A DNA stretch of 64,000 nt from Treponema sp. (GCA_017469785.1 JAFUFU010000027.1:1-64000), one strand, 5' to 3'; counted from the first letter of the stretch, positions 8,665 through 16,775 are shown. Program-made: numbers and translations. Notes: a model not told the origin generated them from the sequence alone.

Positions 8665-9873
8665 ATGATCAATAAAGTTCTTTCTCAGGACGAGATTGAC
8701 GAGCTTTTGCAGGCGATTGAAAGTTGCGAAAAAGATACAAAGCCTGAAGAACGAACCCGCAAGGTGAAAATCTTCGATTTTGAACGTCCCGATATAATCG
8801 GTAAAAGTACAATTCGAATCTTGTCTAATATTCTGGAAGAATATTGCGTTTCTATCACAAAATACTTTGTGAATGATTTGGAAATTCCTGTAAAAGCTCA
8901 TGTTGCTTCTGTAGATCAGCTGACCCGCGAGGAATTCATCCGTTGCATTCCAACACCAACATTCTCGTTTTCGACTGTTTGGCTTGATGGAGTGCTTTTG
9001 TTCAATGTGAATCCTGCAACTTTTCTCGAAGGCTTTTTGGGTAGAAACGCAAAGAAAATGAAAAAGGGGCAGAAAGCAAGATTCTTGTGGAGAAATCCGA
9101 GCGCATTCGAGAAAAAGATTTTCAGTGATTTTGTGGCGAATCCCTGCTTGAAACGGCTTGAACAGGCATTCTCAAACCGAAGCAATAGGCCTCTTCCTTC
9201 TATGTCGGAAATCAAGTTTGAGGATAACCCGGTCTTTCTACCTTACGGTGAAAATTATTGTGAGATGGGGGCGATGGCGACCATTGAGCTGAGTTTTGAA
9301 GGCACTGGAAAAAACAAAAAAGATGATTTTTACACAATAGACATTTTCTTCAATGCTCAGATTCTCGAAAATCTAAGTGAGCGGAACATAATTTATCATG
9401 GCGAGAAAAACAAGGTGGTGGAACTTGAAAAACCAAGGGAAAATCTTTTGGTTGAACTTGGCAGGTGTCGTCTTAGCGATGAGCTGAATCTCGAAAAAAA
9501 TATGATTCTGGAACTGAACAGTCTGGCAGGAAATCCGTTGAAAATCTTTATTGACGGAACGGAGTGCTGGACTTGCGAGGCTCTTTGTCTTGACGATTCA
9601 AAAGCTGTTCGAATTAATGAAATGAGTGACGGTCAGTTTGAGTTTTCAGATGATGAGAAAAACACCGATGATTTTTACAACACTCGCGTGATTCTAGGCT
9701 GGACGAATGTAAGCAAAAAAGAAGCCGATGGTTTTGGCGAAGGTTCGATAATTGAGCTTGAGCAAAAATGGTACGAGCAAGTCTTTGTCTACAAGAACAA
9801 CAGTCTGATTGCAAAAGGAGATGTTATGATTCTAGATGAAAATTTCGCTGTGAAGATAAAAGATTTGTGCTAG
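8665..9873 (+). CDS. FliM-like flagellar switch paralogue 2, 402 aa
   Basis: The N-terminus has a single CheY-binding motif, LSQDEIDELL at residues 6-15, then a FliM middle domain: FDFERPDIIGKSTIRIL, ASVDQLTREEFIRCIPTPT. At the FliG-contact loop, where FliM has LLGGxG, it reads FLGRNAKK, so the second glycine is lost and basic residues follow. The C-terminal half is longer than in FliM and seems to hold two SpoA-like segments (ENLLVELGRCRLSDELNL.. and, near the end, EGSIIELEQKW..). I start it at 8665, eight bases after GGAGG; the longer frame has no ribosome site. It differs strongly from paralogue 1, so the two are old copies. Assembly into a motor is uncertain. Confidence 0.8.
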   Translation: MINKVLSQDEIDELLQAIESCEKDTKPEERTRKVKIFDFERPDIIGKSTIRILSNILEEYCVSITKYFVNDLEIPVKAHVASVDQLTREEFIRCIPTPTFSFSTVWLDGVLLFNVNPATFLEGFLGRNAKKMKKGQKARFLWRNPSAFEKKIFSDFVANPCLKRLEQAFSNRSNRPLPSMSEIKFEDNPVFLPYGENYCEMGAMATIELSFEGTGKNKKDDFYTIDIFFNAQILENLSERNIIYHGEKNKVVELEKPRENLLVELGRCRLSDELNLEKNMILELNSLAGNPLKIFIDGTECWTCEALCLDDSKAVRINEMSDGQFEFSDDEKNTDDFYNTRVILGWTNVSKKEADGFGEGSIIELEQKWYEQVFVYKNNSLIAKGDVMILDENFAVKIKDLC

Positions 9874-9881
9874 AGACATGA

Positions 9882-9986
9882 AAGATTTGTCTGCATAAAA
9901 TCCCGATTCCGGGCGTGGAAAACGTTGGTGGAGTTGTTATACTCATTGTCGGCGGTCTTACCCCAGCGGGTGCTTTTGATGAATAA
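9882..9986 (+). pseudogene. Short gene remnant
   Basis: An open stretch without a start codon reads ..KIPIPGVENVGGVVILIVGGLTP.. and ends at TAA 9984-9986. Its protein-like composition suggests the 3' end of a lost gene. I cannot name the parent family. Confidence 0.3.
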
Positions 9987-9993
9987 TTAAATA

Positions 9994-10272
9994 TTGAGCT
10001 TTGTTTTTGTTCCAGATGAAAATAAAGGAAACCTTGACAGCGAAATCGGACAGCTAAGTGAAGAAGAGCGGAAAATTGTCTCAAAGAATTATAAAATCTT
10101 GACTTATAAGGATTTATATCAATTTTTGGTTAAAAACAGCGAAGAAATCAAAAAGTACCCTTTTGGAGCAAAATTTTACGAAGATATCTTAGAAATCACA
10201 AAAAGAATGAGCGAGTCAAAGCGAGAAAGAACTAAAAGACTGTTTCTTGCCCAAATCGCAAAATCTTTTTAA
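9994..10272 (+). CDS. Hypothetical protein or C-terminal gene fragment, 92 aa
   Basis: The frame opens with TTG at 9994 with no ribosome site, and the preceding 120 bases are gene debris, so this may be the 3' end of a larger gene. The product is charged and helical (QLSEEERKIV, YQFLVKNSEEIKKYPFG). A resemblance to C-terminal ends of PD-(D/E)XK nuclease-superfamily proteins is weak and based on composition only. Its stop is followed by half of an island promoter, as for intact island genes, so the 3' end is a normal island gene end. Confidence 0.4.
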   Translation: MSFVFVPDENKGNLDSEIGQLSEEERKIVSKNYKILTYKDLYQFLVKNSEEIKKYPFGAKFYEDILEITKRMSESKRERTKRLFLAQIAKSF

Positions 10273-10280
10273 AAATAAAA

Positions 10281-10289
10281 TTTAACGAT
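10281..10289 (+). other. Half copy of the island promoter (site D)
   Basis: AAAATTTAACGAT follows a stop codon exactly as in the other copies, but the sequence then changes to the 3' end of the minus-strand gene at 10290 and no TATGTT stands 17 bases on. It marks a rearrangement junction inside the promoter spacer. Confidence 0.5.
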
Positions 10290-11885
10290 CTACTTTACGA
10301 ACTTTTCAATCTTGCACTCATGCTTTTTGCTTTCGGAATCGTAATTCACGCCAACAAAAAGAAGGTCTCCGTGCCAGTTGTTGAGGGATGCAAAGTATTT
10401 TTTTTCGCGAATTTGCTTTAAGGCCGTGTCAGTCGAGTTGTTGCGTTTAAGCTCCACGATGATGGCGGTCTTTGACTTGTCGAAGGGAATGTAGGCGATG
10501 TCTGCACAGCCGTTTCCTGTCGGAAGCTCCTTTGCGATTATGTAGTCGTTGAGCGCGTAGATGTAGGCAAGGTAGATTGCGGCATGAAGAGCGTATTCAT
10601 TGTTGTAATTCTTGTTTGAAGTGACATGCATGTGCGTGGTGTCGAGGGCTTTGGCAACGGCTTCTTCGTTCATGGCGATTGTGTCGCGGAGAAGCTGCTC
10701 AGAAGCCTGGATGATTTTATTGGTTTCGGCGTAGTTAGTGTCGAACTCAATAACTTTCTTCCATTCATTATAAATCTCTCGGTTTGGAATATAGCACTGC
10801 CCCAAATCTTCATCATAGGCAAGGTAGCCCAAATGAATCAGATATGTGAACACATCATTTTTGCTTTCAAAGCCTGTCATAGTGTTGTCGTAAGACTCAA
10901 CTTCAACATTGACCCGCTCCCCGCCCATCATCGTGATGACATCTTCCTTTGTGCCGGCAAAGTTCATTCGGATTTTTTCTGCTACAACTTTGTAGGAACT
11001 GGTCTTGCTCCAGTACGAAATGAATTTTCCAGTTACACATGCTTTTATGACAGCCTGAGGATTGTAAATTTCCATGCCCTTAATTTTGTAGCCGTCGTAC
11101 CAGCTCTTGCACTTATCAAAATCTCGCTTATATCTTTCACATAATGCTTTCACTTCATCGTTTGTGAAGCCGGTAAATTCTGTGTAAGGCTCGATATTGA
11201 GCATATTCACCTCATCAAAAGTATTCAGCTTGGACTGAATCATATCCTTCATAATTGGAAGAATTCCTGTGAGATATGCAAGTGAGATTGCGGGTTTTAG
11301 TTCGGCATTCTTAAAAAGAGAATTCAAAAATCCCAGATAGGGCTTGAATTCCTCGTCGCCTTCCTGCTCGCGGATAAGCACATCGTACTCGTCGATGATG
11401 ACGATGAAGGTTTCGCCAGTCTTTGCATAAACTTGCTGCAGATAATCGGCAAGATTTTCACATCCGCTGAAATTTATGTCAGGATAGGTTTCTTCTATCT
11501 CTAAGCAAACTGGCTTCGTAACAAATGCTATAAACGGATAAGATCTTTTTTCAATTTCCGCTGAAATCCATGTTCCGTAGCGGGCATTCAAATCTATCTT
11601 GATTACATTGAATTTGTTCAGGTATTTCTCAAAAGAAGGAGACTTAGAAACCTTGTATGGAGAAAAAAGTTCACGAGAATCCGCTCCTTTTGAGTAATAG
11701 GCAGCGAGCATATCCTCGGCTATGGACTTTCCGAAGCGGCGCGGGCGCGAAACGCACACAAATTTGAAATCATTATCGTTAACGCGTTTGTTTATTTCTT
11801 CAATGAGCATCGTTTTGTCAACATAACGCCCCGTCTGCACCTGCTCTAAAAAATTCGTGTTCTTAGGATTAAGGTAGATTCCCAT
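10290..11885 (-). CDS. AAA-ATPase-like / PD-(D/E)XK nuclease protein, 531 aa
   Basis: The N-terminus matches the widespread AAA-ATPase_like family (PF09820) joined to a PDDEXK_9 nuclease-like domain (PF08011). Signs are GRYVDKTMLI, a Walker A-like segment SRPRRFGKS near residue 46-54, FIVIIDEYD as Walker B, the middle SWYDGY motif, and at the C-terminus ADIAYIPF...AIIVELKRN, the D..E-x-K core. These proteins occur in many paralogues in gut bacteria and are of unknown function; a link to mobile DNA or defence is suspected. I start at 11885 (MGIYLNP), where the family normally starts. It is the only minus-strand gene between 2.7 and 20.9 kb, and its 3' end cuts an island promoter, so it is likely a later insertion. 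Confidence 0.85.
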   Translation of the reverse strand: MGIYLNPKNTNFLEQVQTGRYVDKTMLIEEINKRVNDNDFKFVCVSRPRRFGKSIAEDMLAAYYSKGADSRELFSPYKVSKSPSFEKYLNKFNVIKIDLNARYGTWISAEIEKRSYPFIAFVTKPVCLEIEETYPDINFSGCENLADYLQQVYAKTGETFIVIIDEYDVLIREQEGDEEFKPYLGFLNSLFKNAELKPAISLAYLTGILPIMKDMIQSKLNTFDEVNMLNIEPYTEFTGFTNDEVKALCERYKRDFDKCKSWYDGYKIKGMEIYNPQAVIKACVTGKFISYWSKTSSYKVVAEKIRMNFAGTKEDVITMMGGERVNVEVESYDNTMTGFESKNDVFTYLIHLGYLAYDEDLGQCYIPNREIYNEWKKVIEFDTNYAETNKIIQASEQLLRDTIAMNEEAVAKALDTTHMHVTSNKNYNNEYALHAAIYLAYIYALNDYIIAKELPTGNGCADIAYIPFDKSKTAIIVELKRNNSTDTALKQIREKKYFASLNNWHGDLLFVGVNYDSESKKHECKIEKFVK

Positions 11886-12082
11886 ACAGCCCCCGTACAA
11901 ATTAATTTTAGCATATCCGGCCGGAAAACTCCACAATGAAAAAAACTCAAAACGCCGTGCCAGAAGTGAAAAAAAATGCAAAATTCTTAAAAATTTTCGA
12001 AAATTTTGAGTCTCCGGTTCCTCCGGTTACCTATATTCCTTACATCAATTTTTTCATTTTCAATTTTAAACCGGAGGCTTTT

Positions 12083-12712
12083 ATGGTTAATTATCCACAC
12101 TACAATCTTCTTTCTGCTGATGAAGAACTCAAGCTTGCTATGTGCGCAAAAAAAGGAGACAAAGCTGCTCGTGATCTTCTCATTCTCTCAAACATCGCCT
12201 TTGCCATTTATTACTCTAAAAAATTCACCGGTTATCATTTTGAAGAGGATGATTTGATTCAGGAAGCTATTATCGGTCTCATTCGTGCTGCCGACAAATT
12301 TGTTCCTGAAAAAGGTCGTTTTGCAACTTATGCAAAATTCTGGATTCTGAACGAAATTCAATCTGCGGCTAGAAAATCTCCAAAAGTCTCTGTTTTCACA
12401 TTTTCTTCTTTCTCTGACGATGAAGATTTTGACGAAGACGAATTTTTCTCTGCTTTCTCTGATAATTCATTTGCCAATGTGGAAGATGATTATATTGACA
12501 GTGAAATTTCTGCCATAGTCAGGAAAAACGTCACTTCTCTGGGCAAAAAAGAAGTTGACATTATTGCCCGTCATTTTGGCTTTGACAATGCAGAGCCTGA
12601 GTCTCTTTCAGAAATTGCAGAAAGCTACGGCCTCACAAAAGCCCGCATTCATCAGATTGAAAAATCCGCCTTCTGCACTTTGCGTAAAAATCTTGAAGAT
12701 TTGCCTGCATAA
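12083..12712 (+). CDS. Sigma-70 family RNA polymerase sigma factor 1, 209 aa
   Basis: It directs RNA polymerase to a promoter subset. Region 2 is clear: ARDLLILSNIAFAIYYSKKF, DLIQEAIIGLIRAADKF and the -10-reading segment RFATYAKFWILNEIQ. Region 3 is replaced by an acidic linker (SDDEDFDEDEF). Region 4 closes the protein with a helix-turn-helix, LSEIAESYGLTKARIHQIE. CCGGAGG precedes the ATG at 12083; the longer frame is not needed. The leader from TATATT.CCTTA to CCGGAGGC is conserved with that of the second sigma gene at 14387. An island promoter starts four bases after its stop. It could recognise the TTAACG-17-TATGTT promoters, which is an inference. Confidence 0.85.
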   Translation: MVNYPHYNLLSADEELKLAMCAKKGDKAARDLLILSNIAFAIYYSKKFTGYHFEEDDLIQEAIIGLIRAADKFVPEKGRFATYAKFWILNEIQSAARKSPKVSVFTFSSFSDDEDFDEDEFFSAFSDNSFANVEDDYIDSEISAIVRKNVTSLGKKEVDIIARHFGFDNAEPESLSEIAESYGLTKARIHQIEKSAFCTLRKNLEDLPA

Positions 12713-12715
12713 AAT

Positions 12716-12744
12716 TTAACGATTTCAAAGTCCTCCACTATGTT
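12716..12744 (+). promoter_or_regulatory. Island promoter copy E
   Basis: TTAACGATT (hexamer 12716-12721) and CTATGTTATTAGTG (hexamer 12739-12744), spacer 17 bases. It stands between the sigma factor stop and the SEL1-like gene at 12792. Its spacer is very close to that of copy F. Confidence 0.75.
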
Positions 12745-12791
12745 ATTAGTGTATAAAATCAATTCTCACCCTAATTGCAAATGGAGGCAAT

Positions 12792-13469
12792 ATGGAAATC
12801 TTAACAAAGGAATGGAATTCTTACATCGAATCAATGAAAAACGCTTTTTCAGAAAACAAGGACTGGCAGGAAGAACTTGACGGTTGTCTTGAAATGGCAG
12901 AAGCTGCTAAGAATGGCGATGAAGATGCTCTTTTGGATTTTGTTGCTTACAAGGCAAATCATGGAATCGACTTTGAAGAAAGCCTTGCCTTCCTCAACAA
13001 AAAAGCTGATGAAGGAGACATTTTTGCCCTCAAAACTCTGGGATTTCTCAACTGTGTCGGCGTTTTCAATCCATTTGACGAATCAAAACACTCTCTCGTA
13101 GACATCAACACCGATGAAAGCGAACAGAAAGCCGCCGCATACTTCAAAAAAGCCTTTGATCTTGGAAGCGTTCACGCTATGGTTTGGTTTGCGATGCGAG
13201 ATTGCATTCATGCTGCCGCTGAATCAGAAAATCCAGAGGAAAACACAGAGCCTGCCCCAAGTGCAGAAGACTTCCTCAAAGCCGAAAAATCCGCACTCAA
13301 AGCAATCGAAGAAAGCAAAAAGCCTGGCTGTGACTGCACCCCAGAAGGTATGTCAACAATTTACTACTGGCTTTCCCGAGTTTACGCCTCAAAAAATCCT
13401 GTAAATCCTATCCACGATGAAGAAAAAGCCCGATACTGGGAATCAGAATATTCAAAAGTGCAGAAATAA
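12792..13469 (+). CDS. SEL1/TPR-like repeat protein, 225 aa
   Basis: The middle of the protein has helical repeats of the SEL1 type, recognised from ALKTLGFLNCVG, AAAYFKKAFDLGSVHAMVWF and TIYYWLSRVYASKN. Such repeats mediate protein-protein contact. There is no signal peptide, so it is expected in the cytoplasm. ATGGAGG lies upstream of the ATG, and island promoter E precedes it. It is followed at once by a damaged copy of the 8403 gene. A scaffold role for other island products is possible but not shown. Confidence 0.65.
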   Translation: MEILTKEWNSYIESMKNAFSENKDWQEELDGCLEMAEAAKNGDEDALLDFVAYKANHGIDFEESLAFLNKKADEGDIFALKTLGFLNCVGVFNPFDESKHSLVDINTDESEQKAAAYFKKAFDLGSVHAMVWFAMRDCIHAAAESENPEENTEPAPSAEDFLKAEKSALKAIEESKKPGCDCTPEGMSTIYYWLSRVYASKNPVNPIHDEEKARYWESEYSKVQK

Positions 13470-13471
13470 CG

Positions 13472-13550
13472 TCCCCAACTGGCAAAGTAATTGCTCAGTA
13501 CAAGAATATTAGTGAAATGATTGCGGGCGGCTGGGGTGATTCACCAATAA
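13472..13550 (+). pseudogene. Frameshifted 3' fragment of the 8403-type gene
   Basis: The bases code for SPTGKVIAQYKNISEMI..GGW, nearly identical to the C-terminus of the 74-residue protein at 8403. One extra G at 13532-13535 shifts the frame; without it the frame would end at TAA 13548-13550. No start codon or 5' part remains. Confidence 0.75.
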
Positions 13551-13559
13551 TCATTTCAT

Positions 13560-13647
13560 AAACCAGCTTGGTTTAGAAGTTAAACCAGTCTAGTTCACGT
13601 TTCAAAGCAGTCTATTTTAGATTCCAAACCAGACTGGTCTGAAATGC
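13560..13647. repeat. Four 22-bp direct repeats
   Basis: Copies begin at 13560, 13582, 13604 and 13626, exactly 22 bases apart. Each starts AAACCAG (AAAGCAG in the third), and the first reads as a palindrome AAACCAGCTTGGTTT. Two helical turns between copies would place bound proteins on one DNA face. The array sits in a 277-base gap upstream of the gene at 13747. It may be an operator or an iteron-like site. Confidence 0.65.
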
Positions 13648-13746
13648 ATCATCGATAATGAGTGTGAGCATTTTCAGCAATGAAATTTTATTTCCATTAC
13701 TGTGAACTGATATGCATTCTAATGAACGTGAAAAATAGGAGTAAAG

Positions 13747-14301
13747 ATGTCATTTCCGAAGTTTCATACAAAATTCGAATTAAGCGATTATATTCTGGTT
13801 GAAGTCGCAGGCGCGCCTGAAACTGTATATAAAATCTACAAGAAGGACAATTATTCTGATCATCCTGTTGATACATCGCTGGCTGAAATCAGGATTCCGC
13901 GTTTTTGCGGAGAGCCAAAGGTAAAGCTTGGTGTCTTTTTGCCTCAGTTCGACAAAATTCTGTGCGAGCTTCTTGTCGTGGCTGATCGCGAAAATGTAAG
14001 TCGCTTGTTCTCAGAGACGATGAAAGCCTTTTTCCCGGAAGAAGCCGATAATTTTGAGCTTGAAATAGTCGAGAAATTCGGCGGAGTTTATTCTAAGATT
14101 GATTATTCACTGGAAAATTTCAAGCGGATTTTCGGGAAGGAGCGAGATGTAAGTGCGGCGGAGATGTTGAGTTTTCCTCCAAAACGGACGATGTTCCAGG
14201 AGCGGGACGAAATCTGGGAAAAGTACATTAACGCATATCACGCAAGGCGCGAAGCAGGAATAAAAAGAAGAGAAATGGCAAAAAAAAATAGAAAAAACTA
14301 A
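13747..14301 (+). CDS. Hypothetical protein, 184 aa, paralogue of the 2698 gene
   Basis: The function is unknown. It begins MSFPKFHTKFELSDYILVEV and follows the 2698 protein closely to the FPPKRTMFQERDEIW block, then ends with a short basic tail (KRREMAKKNRKN) instead of the long acidic tail. Soluble, no signal peptide. TAGGAG lies before the ATG. The two copies flank the FliM-like genes and the first sigma gene, and the second sigma gene follows this copy by 85 bases, suggesting segmental duplication within the island. The four 22-bp repeats upstream may control it. Confidence 0.75.
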   Translation: MSFPKFHTKFELSDYILVEVAGAPETVYKIYKKDNYSDHPVDTSLAEIRIPRFCGEPKVKLGVFLPQFDKILCELLVVADRENVSRLFSETMKAFFPEEADNFELEIVEKFGGVYSKIDYSLENFKRIFGKERDVSAAEMLSFPPKRTMFQERDEIWEKYINAYHARREAGIKRREMAKKNRKN

Positions 14302-14386
14302 AAAATAATGTGAAGGAATTGTTCTCCATCCGTATATATTGCCTTATATAAAATTTTTAATTTTCTATTTTAAACCGGAGGCAATT

Positions 14387-15028
14387 ATGGTTTCAATTCT
14401 TAATTATCCAAACTACAAAATTCTTTCTGCTGATGAAGAGTTCGAACTTGCTATGTGCGCAAAAAAAGGTGACAAAGCTGCACGCGATCTTCTTATCCTC
14501 TCAAACATCGCCTTTGCCATTTCTTACTCTAAGAAATTCGCCGGTTATCATCTTGAAAAGGATGATTTGATTCAGGAAGCTATTACTGGCCTCGTTCGTG
14601 CTGCCGACAAATTTATCCCGGAAACAGGCAACAGATTTATAACTTACGCAAAATTCTGGATTCGCAACGAAATTCAACGTGCCGCACACAAAGCCTCAAA
14701 AACTCCTGCCTCTTGCCTTTCAGACCTTTCTATTGATGAAAATTCTGACGCAGAGGAATTTATTTCCTCTATCTGTGATAATGAAATCATCAATGTAGAA
14801 GACGATTATATTGATGACGAAACCTGTATATGTGTCAAAAAAGCTGTCGCTTCTCTTGGCGAAAAAGAAGCTGACATCATTGCCCGCCATTACGGTTTTG
14901 ACAATGTAGAGCCAGAATCGCTTTCAGAAATCGCAGAAAGCTACGGTCTCACAAAACCCCGCATTCATCAGATTGAACAGAAGGCCTTTTATACTTTACG
15001 CAATTCTCTGGAAGATTTGTACGCGTAG
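14387..15028 (+). CDS. Sigma-70 family RNA polymerase sigma factor 2, 213 aa
   Basis: This is a paralogue of the sigma gene at 12083. It keeps region 2 (ARDLLILSNIAFAISYSKKF, DLIQEAITGLVRAADKF, FITYAKFWIRNEIQ), an acidic linker in place of region 3 (SIDENSDAEEF), and a region 4 helix-turn-helix (LSEIAESYGLTKPRIHQIE). Substitutions in the promoter-reading segment (WIRNEIQRAAHKA against WILNEIQSAARKS) are modest, so both may read similar -10 boxes. It starts at 14387 behind CCGGAGG. The leader, including TATATT.CCTTA and TTTTAAACCGGAGGC, is shared with the first gene. A terminator hairpin follows at 15078. Confidence 0.85.
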   Translation: MVSILNYPNYKILSADEEFELAMCAKKGDKAARDLLILSNIAFAISYSKKFAGYHLEKDDLIQEAITGLVRAADKFIPETGNRFITYAKFWIRNEIQRAAHKASKTPASCLSDLSIDENSDAEEFISSICDNEIINVEDDYIDDETCICVKKAVASLGEKEADIIARHYGFDNVEPESLSEIAESYGLTKPRIHQIEQKAFYTLRNSLEDLYA

Positions 15029-15077
15029 TTTTGCTTGCGGGCAGCTAAAAAATGAATTAAAATATTCTCTGTTTATA

Positions 15078-15113
15078 ACACCGATTGCTGATACGGTAGT
15101 CGGTGTATTTTTT
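15078..15113 (+). terminator. Rho-independent terminator after sigma factor 2
   Basis: ACACCGA (15078-15084) pairs with TCGGTGT (15100-15106), followed by ATTTTTTG. Confidence 0.65.
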
Positions 15114-15134
15114 GTGTGAGGAGAAATTGAAAAA

Positions 15135-15683
15135 ATGAGAATTTTATTTTGCAGAATTGGCTGGACAAAGTATTACAAAGGTGATATCGATGACACGCCT
15201 AAACGCGGTGGAAAATATAACAAAGATAATGTAGGGCATGAGAATTATAACTTTCTTGATGCGAATGGTGAATATTTTGGCTATGCTCGGATTAACGGAG
15301 ATGCAATCCATCTTGAGAAGATTGATGAAACAGCCAGCGGTCAAAGCAAACTTGATAATGTCCTTGTTATTTGGTTTGCCACACATCCAAGAGAAGGCGG
15401 GCAATATATAGTCGGCTGGTATAGAAATGCAACTGTATATGCAGAAGAACAGCCTGTTCCAGAAAATGCCATGAACGCTCGTTCAAATTTCCCTGAAAGC
15501 GATAAATTCATTACAAAAGCAACTGATGTTCACCTTATTCCAGAAGAGAATCGATGGCAATATCCGCTGGATGTCATTGATGGGCAGGCCGGCCAGTCGA
15601 ATATATGGTATGGCAATAATTCAGCAATAGAGTCTGCAAAAAGAATCGTAGATTTATATTACGAGAGACTTGCTGCTGAATAA
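15135..15683 (+). CDS. Hypothetical protein, 182 aa, possible defence-module N-terminal domain
   Basis: The start MRILFCRIGWTKYYKGD and the later VIWFATHPREGGQYIVGWYRNATVYAE block resemble a domain I know from the N-termini of HNH-type or restriction-like proteins in defence islands. Here it stands alone, with no nuclease motif. GAGGAG lies ahead of the ATG, and the next gene starts 9 bases after its stop, so the two are co-transcribed. The family link is from memory and moderate at best. Confidence 0.55.
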   Translation: MRILFCRIGWTKYYKGDIDDTPKRGGKYNKDNVGHENYNFLDANGEYFGYARINGDAIHLEKIDETASGQSKLDNVLVIWFATHPREGGQYIVGWYRNATVYAEEQPVPENAMNARSNFPESDKFITKATDVHLIPEENRWQYPLDVIDGQAGQSNIWYGNNSAIESAKRIVDLYYERLAAE

Positions 15684-15692
15684 GGAAATTGC

Positions 15693-16775
15693 TTGCGTGA
15701 GGATGTGGAAAAAGTGTTGCCCGAAGAAATAATTGAAAAAATGAATTTGGCTAAAACAATTCTTGAAAGTGATGAAAATCTAGGAAGTAGAAGTTTAATA
15801 GATAATTTGTTTGCGATGACATCGATAAAGGCTGATTCTGACACAGAAGCCACAAGAATTGACAAAATTCAAATGAGACTTTCCGTAATAGATTCGTTTT
15901 ATTCAACCAATATGGGGCGAAGATTATACGGATTGAAGGAACTTGCTGAAAAAATATCTGAACTTGGAGATGATGAAAAATTACGAGAAAAACTGAATCT
16001 ATATATCAATCAAGGTGATTCTGACATATCGGGTGTATTTACCAAAAAATACGGAATTTTTAAGCATGGAATTCCTTCAGCTGATAATCTTGCTATTGAA
16101 AGTAATGTTGAAAATGATGATGAAGGATTTAAAGCTATCTCTTTAATCTCGAAATATTTCTATTTTGTATCGAACCACAACTTCCCTATTTATGATAGTC
16201 TTGTAAGGAATAACATAAAAAAAGTTTTGAATCATTTTCATATTAAGAATCACTTTACAGGGAAATTGATAGAAGAGGAGTTTATAAGAGAACTTGTAAG
16301 AGTTTGTGACAAAGACAAATTTGCGGAATTTGATAATTTATTATGGCTTTATGGGAAAATTCAAAGAGGTTCACTATCATTTCTTGCAGACAAAAAAATA
16401 TATATAAATATTATGGAATTATTAAGGAAACGCTTTTTAGATAATCTTAGTAAGTATGCAGATGAAAATGGCATAGATTTGGAAGTTATTCCAAAAGAAG
16501 ATTCACTTAAAGCTGAATTCACTGAGAGTTTGAAAAATGCGGCTAAATCATTCAAATTGACATTAGACAAAGATAAAAAAATTTTCAAAAATGATGGTGA
16601 AATAACGAAAGAAAAACTTGTTGAGACTATTTTTAAAAATGCTACAAGTGATAATCTCGATATTTTTGTTGCAAGCCAATTAAAAGATGATGAAATTATT
16701 GAGCAATTAAAGAAAAAACAATTCATTTCAGATGATTTGTATACTTTCTTAAAATTTTGTCGAGAAGTGAAATAA
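15693..16775 (+). CDS. Hypothetical protein, 360 aa, AT-rich
   Basis: I do not recognise the family. It is a soluble, helical, lysine-rich protein. The most distinctive block is SKYFYFVSNHNFPIYDSLV (residues ~152-170), a pattern found in uncharacterised proteins where conserved aromatic, His, Pro and Asp residues may form a site. TTG at 15693 is the likely start because AAGGAA stands 7 bases before it; the first ATG is 16 codons further on. Base composition and codons (ATA, AGA, TTA) are more AT-rich than in neighbouring genes, pointing to recent transfer with the 15135 gene as a two-gene module. Confidence 0.6.
   Translation: MREDVEKVLPEEIIEKMNLAKTILESDENLGSRSLIDNLFAMTSIKADSDTEATRIDKIQMRLSVIDSFYSTNMGRRLYGLKELAEKISELGDDEKLREKLNLYINQGDSDISGVFTKKYGIFKHGIPSADNLAIESNVENDDEGFKAISLISKYFYFVSNHNFPIYDSLVRNNIKKVLNHFHIKNHFTGKLIEEEFIRELVRVCDKDKFAEFDNLLWLYGKIQRGSLSFLADKKIYINIMELLRKRFLDNLSKYADENGIDLEVIPKEDSLKAEFTESLKNAAKSFKLTLDKDKKIFKNDGEITKEKLVETIFKNATSDNLDIFVASQLKDDEIIEQLKKKQFISDDLYTFLKFCREVK

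Noticed and set aside
11936..12082. Extension of the first sigma factor to 258 residues
   Set aside because: The paralogue at 14387 begins at the matching ATG behind the same CCGGAGG; the upstream part is not conserved.
13560..13647. CRISPR array
   Set aside because: The repeats are contiguous at 22 bases with no spacers, imperfect, and no cas genes are nearby.
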